From the NCBI GenBank assembly GCA_964413935.1, contig CAYPTY010000019.1:1-52771 (forward strand): a DNA stretch of 52,771 nt, in the 5' to 3' direction. This document shows, one piece after another, positions 16,720 to 25,932 of the stretch. The notes under the pieces are model-generated. The model was not told where the DNA came from. It saw only the letters and a list, made by a program, of their open reading frames with translations, and did not search any database. Positions within the stretch are counted from its first letter, which is position 1. The number at the start of each line of letters is the position of its first letter. This stretch comes from CAYPTY01 sp964413935. GTDB lineage: Bacteria > Bacteroidota > Rhodothermia > Balneolales > Balneolaceae. Made by a program: the position numbers and the translations under genes.

Positions 16720-17739
16720 TTATCGGAAACTGATTCCCACACCTGCGTTTACGGTGGTGTAGTTAGACACCATGCTTTCCACATAAAAGGCCAGGAAGCC
16801 CAGACGCAGACGGGCACCGCCAAGAATATGCACACTGGCATCAGAGTCAGCGGAATAGGAAACAGGATCACTGATGGTTCCTCCGCCAAGACCGGTATCC
16901 ACCTGGAAGTCGCCCAGAATATCCACATCCATGGAACCACCCTGAACACCGACGCCACCATAGAGTGCAACCAGCGGCAATGACTTACCAACCAGCGCAT
17001 TCAGTACCCAGGCATTGGTAGTGGTTTCGATTTTCTGTCCGCTGCCACCGGCGGCATCCAGATTGGCATTTAGGTTCACCTGGGTGTAGGCGAACATCAC
17101 AGAAATATCTACCGGAAGTAGTTTTTCGGCGGGCAGATACTGGTTAATACCGTGTTTAACGGCACCACCCACCAGGCTGATGTCGCCATAATCACCGATA
17201 CTGGTTTCCGGAATAAAGCGAACCGTTATATCGGTATCTTTAATTAATCCGATTCCAGCCTGGACGACCGGGGCAGGAACCAAACTAACGCCGGCTCCGC
17301 CTGGTAATTCAAATGAGGTGCCGGTTGGAACACCACCATTTACCAGGTTTAATTGGGGTCCCGCACCGCTGTTACCGGCTAAGGTAGGTGATACGGGGTC
17401 CTGGCCGGGTGCAACGGCAAGGTTAGTAAGTCCAAGATCATTAACATTGAAGTCCTGGTCTGCACCGGGAACGAGGGCTGCACCCACCCGGATGTCCAGA
17501 CTGAATCCAAGAGTTTTGCGGGGAGCTGCCGTATTATTCCAGCCCGAATTAAGGCTTGTGGTTAAACCGGTTGCCAGCGGGGTAAGGTAGGCCCGGGTTA
17601 GCGCGGTAGCATCATCAGCACCGGCCTGCAGGAAGTCTCCTACATCAGCAAGCTGAGCATTGGCTTTCTGGCCGGAAGCCATCAGCATAAATATCATTAT
17701 GGGTAGTAGCCCAAACGTTCGAAACATAGACTTGTTCAT
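16720..17739 (-). CDS. DUF6588-like exported protein, probable outer-membrane beta-barrel
   Basis: A 339-residue secreted protein of unknown function. A signal peptide covers residues 1-29 (MNKSMFRTFGLLPIMIFMLM, then ASGQKANAQ). The mature part begins LADVGDFLQAGADDATALTR and is rich in Gly, with alternating hydrophobic residues. It ends in aromatic and amphipathic strands and a C-terminal GVGISFR, as in outer-membrane barrels. Internal phrases such as DISLVGGAVKHGINQYLPAE resemble DUF6588 proteins of Bacteroidota; the family assignment is from memory and moderately sure. The start is well fixed, because AAGGAGGAATT precedes the ATG and is the clearest Shine-Dalgarno in the window. It lies downstream of rsgA on the same strand with an 83-base gap. 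Confidence 0.7.
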   Translation of the reverse strand: MNKSMFRTFGLLPIMIFMLMASGQKANAQLADVGDFLQAGADDATALTRAYLTPLATGLTTSLNSGWNNTAAPRKTLGFSLDIRVGAALVPGADQDFNVNDLGLTNLAVAPGQDPVSPTLAGNSGAGPQLNLVNGGVPTGTSFELPGGAGVSLVPAPVVQAGIGLIKDTDITVRFIPETSIGDYGDISLVGGAVKHGINQYLPAEKLLPVDISVMFAYTQVNLNANLDAAGGSGQKIETTTNAWVLNALVGKSLPLVALYGGVGVQGGSMDVDILGDFQVDTGLGGGTISDPVSYSADSDASVHILGGARLRLGFLAFYVESMVSNYTTVNAGVGISFR

Positions 17740-17822
17740 AATTCCTCCTTTTTGAGATGACCCAAGAATATCTGTAAATAATGGCAGGATTGAAATGTTA
17801 AATATAGCCCCGGGTTAAGGGA

Positions 17823-18737
17823 TTACAGGCTATCCAGCATTTGCAGATAGGAGTGATAGCGACCCGGATCAATTTTTCCCTCCTCATAAGCGGCGATCAC
17901 TCCGCAGCCCGGTTCATGATGGTGTGTGCAGGTGCTGAATCTGCAGTTTTCTCTTGCTTCCAGCATTTCAGGAAAGAATAACGAAAGTTCATAGGGCTCA
18001 ATATTGACCAGGCCCAGTTCACGTATACCCGGCGTATCCACCACATAGCCGCTACTGTTGAGGGGTATCAGACGGGCAAAGGTAGTGGTGTGTTTGCCTT
18101 TATTGGAATAGGATGAAACTTCACCAACCTGCAGTTGCAAGTCATCCTCCATAGCATTCAGGATAGATGTTTTACCTACTCCAGAAGATCCTATAAATAC
18201 GGATATCTGGCCGGCAATTCCTTTCTCAAGATTTTTTATGGAATCCTCATCTTCGATGGAGGTCAGGAATACGCGGTAACCCAGATTTTCGTACAGAAAT
18301 TTGAGATCCAGTATATCTTCTTTCAATTCCCCATCGGCCAGGTCCATTTTATTGAGAATGATTCCACCTTTGACTTCATAGGCCTCACAGGTTACCAGGA
18401 AGCGATCGATAAAGCCTTCATTATACTGTGGTTGCCGGGCCGATTGAACCACAAAAGCCTCATCCACATTAGCCACCAGTATCTGTTCGCCTCTTCGCCC
18501 ATGGGTTGCTTTTCGGGGCAGGTAATTGTCTCTCTTTTTGATTTCGGTGATGTTACCCGTGCCATCGTCATTCAGATTCAGTTCAACATAGTCGCCTACC
18601 GCAAGAGGATTGGTCACTTCCTGCTCCTTTAACCTGAATTTACCGGGTAAACGGCAACGTATGAGGTCTTCATCCTGATCATCGGTATCTACCAGATACC
18701 AGCTGCCGGTAGACTGTATCACTCTTCCTTCTTTCAT
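17823..18737 (-). CDS. rsgA: Ribosome small-subunit-dependent GTPase RsgA
   Basis: A 304-residue circularly permuted GTPase that checks late maturation of the 30S subunit. The order is an OB-fold (about 1-75), then G4 NKMD (129-132), G1 GSSGVGKTS (183-191), the T-rich G2 region HTTTFARL and G3 DTPG (234-237). A C-terminal zinc site CRFSTCTHHHEPGC follows, with ligands Cys265, Cys270, His272 and Cys278 in C-x4-C-x-H-x5-C order. All defining elements are present and length is normal. The ATG lies only about ten bases after the T-tract of an intrinsic terminator serving the upstream pfpI-like gene, so its promoter position is unclear. Confidence 0.96.
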   Translation of the reverse strand: MKEGRVIQSTGSWYLVDTDDQDEDLIRCRLPGKFRLKEQEVTNPLAVGDYVELNLNDDGTGNITEIKKRDNYLPRKATHGRRGEQILVANVDEAFVVQSARQPQYNEGFIDRFLVTCEAYEVKGGIILNKMDLADGELKEDILDLKFLYENLGYRVFLTSIEDEDSIKNLEKGIAGQISVFIGSSGVGKTSILNAMEDDLQLQVGEVSSYSNKGKHTTTFARLIPLNSSGYVVDTPGIRELGLVNIEPYELSLFFPEMLEARENCRFSTCTHHHEPGCGVIAAYEEGKIDPGRYHSYLQMLDSL

Positions 18738-18747
18738 GGCTTAAAAT

Positions 18748-18776
18748 AAAAAAACCAGTGCACTTTCGTACACTGG
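18748..18776 (-). terminator. Intrinsic terminator between the DJ-1/PfpI gene and rsgA
   Basis: On the minus strand CCAGTG (18776-18771) and CACTGG (18760-18755) form a perfect 6-base stem with a further short inner pairing and a small loop. Seven T follow (18754-18748). It lies 24 bases after the pfpI-like stop codon and ends ten bases before the rsgA ATG. Confidence 0.85.
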
Positions 18777-18799
18777 CTTCATCTACGCATCGGCTATGT

Positions 18800-19366
18800 T
18801 TATGCGGTCATTTGCTTCTCATGCTTGCCTTCGGCGAATTCTTCAATCACCTTGGCATTAAATGCGTCTAAGTCGGCAGGCGAACGGCTGGTTACCAAGC
18901 CCATGTCCACCACTACCTCATTATCTATCCATTTGGCGCCGGCATTCTTCAGGTCGGTTTTGATACTGGGATAGGAGGTCATTTCACGACCTTGTAATAC
19001 ATCGGCCTCGATCAACATCTGGGGACCGTGGCAGATGGCAGCCACCGGTTTACCCCTTTCAAAAAAGCTACGGATGAAGCTGATAGCCTGTTCATCTATT
19101 CTGAGTTGATCCGGATTCATGACTCCGCCTGGCAGTAACAGCGCGTCATAGCTGACTGCATCGGTTTCGTCTAAGGTAAGGTCTACCTCGAATTCCCGGT
19201 TCCAGTTATTGTCTTTCCAGCTCTTGATGCTTCCTTTTTTATTGGAGATGAGGTAAGTCTTTGCCCCGTTCTTTTTCAGGAATTCCAGGGGACTTATCAA
19301 TTCTGACTCTTCAAATCCGTCAGTTGCTAATATTGCTACTGTCTTATTATTTAGTACTGTACTCAT
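18800..19366 (-). CDS. DJ-1/PfpI-family protein (type 1 glutamine amidotransferase-like)
   Basis: A 188-residue protein of the DJ-1/PfpI superfamily, whose members include proteases, chaperones and glyoxalase-like or deglycase enzymes. The nucleophile elbow AAICHGPQML holds Cys112 and His113, and Glu20 in DGFEESEL is the conserved acidic residue next to the cysteine. The loop LLLPGGVMNPDQLR is typical of the PfpI branch, as is SRSPADLDAFNAKVIEEF near the C-terminus. It is probably cytoplasmic and involved in stress protection, which fits its place just downstream of lon. The exact activity cannot be assigned. The start is an ATG at 19364-19366 following an AT-rich leader with a candidate promoter. 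Confidence 0.88.
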   Translation of the reverse strand: MSTVLNNKTVAILATDGFEESELISPLEFLKKNGAKTYLISNKKGSIKSWKDNNWNREFEVDLTLDETDAVSYDALLLPGGVMNPDQLRIDEQAISFIRSFFERGKPVAAICHGPQMLIEADVLQGREMTSYPSIKTDLKNAGAKWIDNEVVVDMGLVTSRSPADLDAFNAKVIEEFAEGKHEKQMTA

Positions 19367-19412
19367 AAATATAGTATCGCAGATATTTTATTCTGCTTTT
19401 ATTACAATTATA

Positions 19413-19420
19413 CAAATGTA
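19413..19420 (-). promoter_or_regulatory. Candidate -7 element for the DJ-1/PfpI gene
   Basis: On the minus strand TACATTTG is a perfect match to the Bacteroidota -7 consensus TAnnTTTG, 47 bases before the ATG. It sits inside a near-palindrome, TATACA-AA-TGTATA. No clear TTTG is seen 19-21 bases upstream. The whole 105-base gap between lon and this gene is very AT-rich and also holds the palindrome AAATAAATTTATTT near 19448. Confidence 0.4.
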
Positions 19421-19471
19421 TAAAAATGCTATATAAAACCATATAAAAATAAATTTATTTATGAGTATAAA

Positions 19472-21997
19472 TTAACCTAATATTTGAGTCGATTTCTCTT
19501 CTGATTTATTCTTTTTAACAGTCTGTTTTTCCTGTTCAGAGAGTCTGAAAAAAGTCTCCGGATCATTCACAATTTCTTTCTCTAGTACTTTATCCAGGAT
19601 AGGGTCCATGCGCTCGAGGTATTCCACCTTCAGATTACCGATCACATCTTTTTCAATTTCAGCCACATCTTTTTCATTTTTGTGAGGCAGGATTACTTTC
19701 TTGATGCCGGCACGCTTTGCGGCCAGTACTTTTTCTTTTATCCCGCCCACGGGCAGCACTTGTCCACGCAGGGTTATTTCGCCTGTCATGGCGATATCAC
19801 CCTTCACTTTGCGCTGGGTAAAGATGGATGCGATGGCCGACATCAGGGCTAAACCGGCTGAAGGACCGTCTTTCGGAACCGCTCCGGCCGGTACGTGGAT
19901 GTGAAGATCCCAATATTTAAAAGCATCATGCGGAATTCCCAATGATTCGGCATTGGCTTTCAGGTAGGAGATGGCCAGCATGGCGGATTCTTTCATCACA
20001 TCACCCAATTGGCCGGTGATATTCAGCTTTCCGCTGCCTTTGGAAGCACTAGCTTCAATGAAGAGGATGTCGCCGCCGAATGGGGTCCAGGCCAGTCCGG
20101 TAGCTACTCCAGGTACCGTGGTGCGTTCTGCGATCTCTGAGAAGAACTGACGTTTACCCAGAATTTCTTCTACATCATCGACCTGAACATTAAAATCACT
20201 TTCTTCTTCAGCAGCAACCTTTGCAGCTACTGCACGGGCAAGGCCGGCGATTCGACGGTCCAGATTCCGCACACCGCTTTCGCGGGTGTATTCATCAATT
20301 ACTTTTTCGATGGCTTCATCGCTGATGCTGAATTGTTCTTCCGTCAGCCCGTTTTCTTTAATCTGTTTCGGGATGAGGTATTTCTTTGCGATTTCCATCT
20401 TTTCCTCTAGTGTATATCCGCTGATGCGTATGATTTCCATCCGGTCCCGAAGTGGGGCGGGGATGGTATCCAGGGAATTTGCCGTTGCAATAAACAGTAC
20501 ACGGGAGAGGTCGTATTCCAGTTCCAGGAAGTTATCCTGAAAAGTATCATTCTGCTCAGGATCCAGTACCTCCAGCAGGGCAGAGGTAGGATCTCCGCGA
20601 TAATCGGATCCCACCTTATCAATTTCATCCAGCATGAGAACCGGGTTTCCTTTGCCGGTTTTTTTCATGGAGCGGATAATCCTGCCCGGCAGTGCACCGA
20701 TGTAGGTACGTCGGTGTCCGCGTATTTCAGCTTCATCCCGGATTCCACCCAGACTGAACCGATCAAATTCACGGTTCAGCGCTCTGGCAATGGACTTACC
20801 CAGCGAGGTTTTACCCACACCCGGAGGCCCGTAAAAACACAGAATGGGTGCTTTCATGTCCTTCTTAAGCTTCAGCACCGCCAGATATTCGATGATGCGC
20901 TTTTTCACTTTCTCCAGCCCGAAGTGGTCTTCATCCAGCACCTCACGGGCATGCTTCAGATCCAGTTTGTCTTCGCTGAACTCTTCCCAGGGTAGATCCA
21001 GAATCCATTCCACATAACTGTGGATGATACCATAGTTTGGAGAGGAGCTGGGTGTCATTTCCAGGCGGTTCAGTTCTTTTTCTGCGACTTCACGGGCATG
21101 ATCCGATAATTTCTTTTTCGCCAGCTTTTCGCGCAGATCCTCAATTTCCTGTTGCTCTGAGTCTTCTCCCAGCTCTTCCTGAATAGCCTTCAGCTGCTGA
21201 CGAAGATAAAAGTCGCGCTGCTGCTCGTCGATATCGGTTTTTACCTTGGATCGGATCTTTTCGCTTAAGTTCACCACCTGCAGCTCTTTATCCAGAAAGG
21301 CCATTACCTTCTCAATGGATTCACTCAGTTTGGCAGCTTCAAGCAGGTCCTGCTTTTCATCCACATCCACATTCAGATTGGAGGAGATAAAGTTCAGCAG
21401 GAAATTCGGGCTGTTAATGTTCTCCACCGCAATCGAAGCTTCGGTAGGAATATTGGGCGACAAGTTGATGATGTTAACCGCCGTCTCTTTGATGTTTCGG
21501 ATGGAGGCATCCAGTTCTATCCCGGTCACATCCATTTCCTTGGGATAAGGTTCTACACGAGCCCTGAAATAGGGTTCTTTCTGAATAAACTCATCTACTT
21601 TAAAGACTGACTTTCCCTGAATGACAATACTTTTTGAACCGTCCGGCATTTTTATCAGCTTCAGGATCTGTGCAACGGTCCCAATTTTATGAAGGTCATC
21701 GTATTTCGGATCTTCCAGATCCTGATCTTTCTGGGTGACCACACCAATGGTTTTATCGCCTTCATAGGCTTCCTTTACAAGCGTGAGTGATCGGTCACGG
21801 CCAACGGTAATTGGCACAACTACCCCGGGAAAAAGTACCGTATTCTTCAGGGGAAGGATGGGCAGCTCTTCCGGGATACCGGATTCAGTTAGCTGCTTTT
21901 CCTCTTCTTCCGACATCAGGGGAATCGCCTGTTCAAAATCGTCAAAGGGATCTTCTGTCTGTTCAAAAAGGGGATTTATTCGGTCTCTGAAATTCAT
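19472..21997 (-). CDS. lon: ATP-dependent protease La (Lon)
   Basis: An 841-residue cytosolic AAA+ serine protease that degrades damaged and regulatory proteins. The N-terminal substrate-binding LAN domain begins near ELPILPLKNTVLFPGVVVPI (about 44-63). The AAA+ module carries Walker A GPPGVGKTS (about 389-397) and Walker B LMLDEIDKV, plus sensor and arginine-finger segments. The protease domain ends with the Ser-Lys dyad in KDGPSAGLAL (Ser near 713) and GIKEKVLAAKRAG (Lys near 756). The architecture is that of LonA, slightly longer than E. coli Lon. A good promoter match precedes it at 22030-22062. A DJ-1/PfpI gene lies downstream, possibly on its own promoter. Confidence 0.97.
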   Translation of the reverse strand: MNFRDRINPLFEQTEDPFDDFEQAIPLMSEEEEKQLTESGIPEELPILPLKNTVLFPGVVVPITVGRDRSLTLVKEAYEGDKTIGVVTQKDQDLEDPKYDDLHKIGTVAQILKLIKMPDGSKSIVIQGKSVFKVDEFIQKEPYFRARVEPYPKEMDVTGIELDASIRNIKETAVNIINLSPNIPTEASIAVENINSPNFLLNFISSNLNVDVDEKQDLLEAAKLSESIEKVMAFLDKELQVVNLSEKIRSKVKTDIDEQQRDFYLRQQLKAIQEELGEDSEQQEIEDLREKLAKKKLSDHAREVAEKELNRLEMTPSSSPNYGIIHSYVEWILDLPWEEFSEDKLDLKHAREVLDEDHFGLEKVKKRIIEYLAVLKLKKDMKAPILCFYGPPGVGKTSLGKSIARALNREFDRFSLGGIRDEAEIRGHRRTYIGALPGRIIRSMKKTGKGNPVLMLDEIDKVGSDYRGDPTSALLEVLDPEQNDTFQDNFLELEYDLSRVLFIATANSLDTIPAPLRDRMEIIRISGYTLEEKMEIAKKYLIPKQIKENGLTEEQFSISDEAIEKVIDEYTRESGVRNLDRRIAGLARAVAAKVAAEEESDFNVQVDDVEEILGKRQFFSEIAERTTVPGVATGLAWTPFGGDILFIEASASKGSGKLNITGQLGDVMKESAMLAISYLKANAESLGIPHDAFKYWDLHIHVPAGAVPKDGPSAGLALMSAIASIFTQRKVKGDIAMTGEITLRGQVLPVGGIKEKVLAAKRAGIKKVILPHKNEKDVAEIEKDVIGNLKVEYLERMDPILDKVLEKEIVNDPETFFRLSEQEKQTVKKNKSEEKSTQILG

Positions 21998-22029
21998 GCA
22001 ATAATATTTGGTTTCGGGAGGGTGAAACG

Positions 22030-22062
22030 CAAATGTAAAGCCATCTTTCTGTGGCCATACAA
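22030..22062 (-). promoter_or_regulatory. Candidate promoter for lon
   Basis: On the minus strand TTG (22062-22060) is followed after 22 bases by TACATTTG (22037-22030), a perfect TAnnTTTG match, 33 bases before the lon ATG. The spacer is slightly longer than the usual 19-21. No CIRCE-type inverted repeat is visible, so heat-shock control by HrcA is not supported. Confidence 0.45.
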
Positions 22063-22114
22063 TCCGTCATAATTCAGCGGAAGGCTGACACCTTTTCGGG
22101 CAATATGGCAGAGA

Positions 22115-23623
22115 TCAGAAATTCAGGCTAAGGGAAGCTAATCCTGCGCCGGTCAGCAGACCGTCTGATAATCGATCTTCATTGAAAGCTGCGGCAAGCG
22201 ATAACTCGAAGTAACGGGTTTCAATACCCGTACCGAAGGTCAGTAATGTGGGTGTGTTGATGGCCAGCCTTGTTCCCGCCCTTAAGGGCAAAAAGGGGAG
22301 TGCACGCACTTCCACCCCTATATGAGTCAGAAGTTTATCGTTGCTGAAGGCGCTGTTGGTAAGGCCAACACTGAAATCTCCCATGAGCTTGAGGCGGTTT
22401 AATTCGAGTAACATTCCGGTGTGCAGGGATGTCGGAAGGATGCGCGAAAACGCTTTGGCATCCTGTTCACTGAGCATGGAGGTGAAGTTCAGGGCATTAT
22501 TGGCTTCCAGGAAAGAGAAATAGGAACCAGGCTGCCCCTCGAAATAAGTATCACTGACAGGATTGAGACTGCTGATATCCTGAGTGTTCTCCTGCTGACG
22601 TATTTCAACCGGATTTTCCGTGTATCGGATCAGGCCTACATCCGTGATTGAAAATGAGATGCGCAAGGATCGGTTGGTAAACTGTTCGGACCCTTCCAGG
22701 GTAGAAAGGTCGCTGCCGAAAGTCACCAGGTAGGTCATACCGATATCGATGCCTCCGCCAAAACCGGTGATTTCATTAAACCAGCTACCTGTAAAAGCTG
22801 AGGATGCCGCATTAGCTGCTGAGGCTCCTGAAAGTACAGCCTCGGTTTGGGAGCTAAAGGCCCCGCTCGAAAACTGAGTGTAGCTGCCGGTTCGGCTGAT
22901 CTGATTCTGGGGATTGATGTTGCTGAGCGATCGGAATGAGGCGTCAAAAAAGGGACCTGCGATAATGAACTTAGGGGCGATGCCAATGCTGAACTGGTCC
23001 AGTGCCGGGGTGAGCCCATTCAGTAACTCAATGGACTCGGCATAACCGAAAGAAACCTCATGCAGCACCTGAAATTGCTGCCTTAAATTTTGCCGGTAGT
23101 AGCGTTCATTATTTCTTTCAAAAGGCTGGGTGTCGAAGAAGTTGCGTCCGGCCTGAATACGATTGGCAGCCCGACTGCGTGCTGAGATACCGAAGCTGAA
23201 GCGATCATTCTTCCAGTTCACCCCAAACCAGTTTACTTCAAACCTTGCAATATTTTCACTCAGTGTGCGGGAGTCACCATATTGTTTATCGATGAAATCT
23301 TCCCGATCGGATGTGGAATTTATGCTACTCAGTCCGGTTTCGGGTATAAATTGATCCCGAAAGACGGAAACCTGATTGTTGTTGTCATCCCCGTAGATAA
23401 CCGGATTAAAAAGAAATGCACTGTTTCCCAGCGAAACCTGAAAGCGTCGGGACCGATCCTGTATAATCAGGTTGGCCGGATTATAAAAAGCGGCCTGAGG
23501 ACCTGTTAAGTAGGCGGCTCCGCCTCCACCAAGTGCAACATTACGCGGATGCAGGGAAGGCTGTGCCTGTGCTGCCTGTACCAAGATCAGGCATAAGCCG
23601 AATATGAAGCTGATCGTTTTCAA
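22115..23623 (-). CDS. DUF5723-like outer-membrane beta-barrel protein
   Basis: A 502-residue exported protein of unknown function. A signal peptide covers about 1-20 (KTISFIFGLCLILVQAAQAQ). The mature start PSLHPRNVALGGGGAAYLTG leads to GPQAAFYNPANLI, which resembles the N-terminus of DUF5723 and FadL/PorV-like barrels of Bacteroidota. The rest has many alternating hydrophobic strands and ends in SLNF, consistent with an outer-membrane barrel. The start codon appears to be TTG (23621-23623): it gives the complete signal peptide and no nearby ATG does. It lies 22 bases after uvrD on the same strand and is probably the last gene of the rsmB-valS-uvrD unit. The ligand is unknown. Confidence 0.7.
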   Translation of the reverse strand: MKTISFIFGLCLILVQAAQAQPSLHPRNVALGGGGAAYLTGPQAAFYNPANLIIQDRSRRFQVSLGNSAFLFNPVIYGDDNNNQVSVFRDQFIPETGLSSINSTSDREDFIDKQYGDSRTLSENIARFEVNWFGVNWKNDRFSFGISARSRAANRIQAGRNFFDTQPFERNNERYYRQNLRQQFQVLHEVSFGYAESIELLNGLTPALDQFSIGIAPKFIIAGPFFDASFRSLSNINPQNQISRTGSYTQFSSGAFSSQTEAVLSGASAANAASSAFTGSWFNEITGFGGGIDIGMTYLVTFGSDLSTLEGSEQFTNRSLRISFSITDVGLIRYTENPVEIRQQENTQDISSLNPVSDTYFEGQPGSYFSFLEANNALNFTSMLSEQDAKAFSRILPTSLHTGMLLELNRLKLMGDFSVGLTNSAFSNDKLLTHIGVEVRALPFLPLRAGTRLAINTPTLLTFGTGIETRYFELSLAAAFNEDRLSDGLLTGAGLASLSLNF

Positions 23624-23645
23624 GGGTTTGCCGTTAGACCAAAGC

Positions 23646-25931
23646 TTAGTCTTCGATCACCTTTAAACGGGCGACTCGAAGCATGAGTGTTTTTTGTCCT
23701 TTATTCCTGAAAAATACGACAACTCGGCTATTTGTGCCTAATCCGCTTCGACTTACAATTTTTCCGGGGCCAAATTTATCATGCATCACCTGCACACCCA
23801 CCTGAAAGGGGTCTTCACCGTCCTCCAGATCGTATTCGATGGTCATGCCGGTGCTTTTGAAAGATTTGCCGGAATGGGGCTTCTTCCAGTTATAATCCTT
23901 AAAGTCGCTGGAGCTGCTTTTACTCTCAAAACGGTCTTCTTTCTGTCGGATGGTAGCTCCGGTTTCGGTGCGAACCACACTGGCTTCCACTTCATCCAGA
24001 AAACGGGAGCGCATCTGCCGCTGCTCCTCCCCGAATTTATAGCGGCTTCGGCTGTGTGAAAAATAGAGCCTTTCCTTGGCCCGGGTAATCGCCACATAAA
24101 ACAATCTGCGTTCTTCCTCGATGTCGGTGTCTTCACTGTCGCGGCCGGCAATGGGGAAGAGGTTCTCTTCCAGCCCTACAATAAAGACCACCGGAAATTC
24201 CAGCCCTTTTGAGCCGTGCACCGTCATTAGAGTGATAGCCGGCTTGCTTTCATCGTATTTGTCGGTATCGGTGATCAGGGTGATTTCCTGCAGGAAGGCA
24301 CTGAGGGAGGCATTTTGATTGTTTTGCTCGTAATAAGACAATGCGTTCTGAAATTCGATGATGTTATCCCGGCGGCTGAGTGATTCATGTGAGTTTTCCT
24401 GAATCAGCATTTTCACATATCCACTGCGCTCCAACATGTGTCGGGTTACTTCAGTCAGGGATATGCCTCGCTCCAGTTCTGACTGCAGTTCGTTGATCAT
24501 GTCCACAAAGTCCCGGATACGAACCTTAGCCGGTGTATATACATCCAGGTCTTCCACATGCTGTATCAGTGTCCAGACACTTCGGCCGGTTTTACGCGCC
24601 TCCTGAAGAAGCTGAGTCAAAGATTTATTTCCGATGCCCCGGCTGGGTTCATTGATGATGCGCAGCAGGTTGGTTTCATCGTGTGGATTGACCAGCAACG
24701 TGAGATAGGCCAGCACATCCTTAATTTCCTTTCGTTGATAGAAGGAGAGTCCGCCTACCAGCTGATAGGGCATGTCTTTGCGACGCAGGGCTTCCTCGAA
24801 AACCCGTGATTGATAGTTGGTGCGATAAAGCACCGCAAAATCATTGTACTGATAACCCTGCTTCAGCTTCAGCTCATGCATCAGGCTGGCTACTCTATTG
24901 GCTTCATCCCGTTCATCAAAGTTGTCCAGCAGGATGATCATTTCGCCCATTTGATTGGCCGTCCACAGGGTTTTATCCAGCTGCTTTTCGTTTCTCTTGA
25001 TGATGGAATCGGCACATTTCAGGATAGCCTGTGTGGACCGGTAATTCTGTTCCAGCGGAACCTGAACGGCGTTTTCATAATCGTTTTTGAAGTTCAGGAT
25101 GTTGGTGATGTCGGCCCCCCGGAAGGAATAAATGCTCTGGGCATCATCGCCTACCACACAGATATTCCGGTACTTCTCGGCCAGCATTTTAGTCACTTTG
25201 TACTGGGCATGGTTGGTATCCTGATACTCATCGATCATGATGTATTTAAAGCGGTCCTGATACTGATCCAGCACATCCGGGTGTTCCTCAAAGAGCTGAA
25301 TTGGTCGGATGAGCAGGTCATCAAAATCCATGGCATTATTCAGCCTCAGCCGTTCCTGATAGATACTATACACCCTGGACATGATATCGTCCAGCGTAGA
25401 TTTTACGAAGCGTTCGTTGTAGGTATCCGGATTAACCAGCTGATTTTTGGCATCACTGATTTTGTACTGAATGGTTCGCGGGCGGATCTCCTTGGGATCA
25501 AAGCCCAATTCCTTGAGAATCTGCTTGATCATGCTCTCCGCATCTGAGGTATCGTAGATGGTAAAGTCTTTTCCGAAACCGATTTTTTCAGCCTCATAGC
25601 GCAGAATTTTGGAAAAAACAGAGTGAAAGGTACCCATCCACAACTGTTTGGCCCGGTCACCGATCAGGTTAACGATCCGCTCTTTCATCTCACGGGCTGC
25701 TTTATTGGTGAAGGTCAGGGCCAGCACCTGATTGGGAACCGCTTTATGCTGCTGCAGCAGGTAGGCAATGCGATAGGTGAGTACTCTCGTCTTACCACTT
25801 CCAGCTCCCGCTACGATGAGCAGGGGACCATCGCTGTGGGTCACAGCTTTAGCCTGCTGTTCGTTGAGTCCGGTCAGTAAATCCTTTTTGGGGCCGGAAT
25901 TCGACTCCGGTTGAAGCTGAAAAGTTTTCAA
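23646..25931 (-). CDS. UvrD/PcrA-family superfamily I DNA helicase
   Basis: A 761-residue 3'-5' helicase for excision repair, replication restart or removal of recombination intermediates. Motifs in order are the Q-motif LNEQQAKAV (22-30), Walker A VAGAGSGKT (40-48), motif II MIDEYQDTN, motif III VGDDAQSIYSFRGAD, motif IV QNYRSTQAIL, motif V LMTVHGSKGLEF and motif VI VAITRAKERLYFS. A C-terminal Tudor-like region (QVMHDKFGPGKIVSR) resembles the PcrA RNA-polymerase-binding domain. Whether it is the UvrD or PcrA orthologue is a naming question. Translation starts at TTG (25929-25931), one base after the valS stop, and no ATG precedes Walker A, so the start is probably coupled to valS termination. 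Confidence 0.95.
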   Translation of the reverse strand: MKTFQLQPESNSGPKKDLLTGLNEQQAKAVTHSDGPLLIVAGAGSGKTRVLTYRIAYLLQQHKAVPNQVLALTFTNKAAREMKERIVNLIGDRAKQLWMGTFHSVFSKILRYEAEKIGFGKDFTIYDTSDAESMIKQILKELGFDPKEIRPRTIQYKISDAKNQLVNPDTYNERFVKSTLDDIMSRVYSIYQERLRLNNAMDFDDLLIRPIQLFEEHPDVLDQYQDRFKYIMIDEYQDTNHAQYKVTKMLAEKYRNICVVGDDAQSIYSFRGADITNILNFKNDYENAVQVPLEQNYRSTQAILKCADSIIKRNEKQLDKTLWTANQMGEMIILLDNFDERDEANRVASLMHELKLKQGYQYNDFAVLYRTNYQSRVFEEALRRKDMPYQLVGGLSFYQRKEIKDVLAYLTLLVNPHDETNLLRIINEPSRGIGNKSLTQLLQEARKTGRSVWTLIQHVEDLDVYTPAKVRIRDFVDMINELQSELERGISLTEVTRHMLERSGYVKMLIQENSHESLSRRDNIIEFQNALSYYEQNNQNASLSAFLQEITLITDTDKYDESKPAITLMTVHGSKGLEFPVVFIVGLEENLFPIAGRDSEDTDIEEERRLFYVAITRAKERLYFSHSRSRYKFGEEQRQMRSRFLDEVEASVVRTETGATIRQKEDRFESKSSSSDFKDYNWKKPHSGKSFKSTGMTIEYDLEDGEDPFQVGVQVMHDKFGPGKIVSRSGLGTNSRVVVFFRNKGQKTLMLRVARLKVIED

Positions 25932-25932
25932 A

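Noticed and set aside
24810..25547. A 245-codon open frame antisense to uvrD
   Set aside because: It lies wholly inside the clearly coding helicase gene, has no recognisable motif, and its composition is what the opposite strand of a coding region gives.
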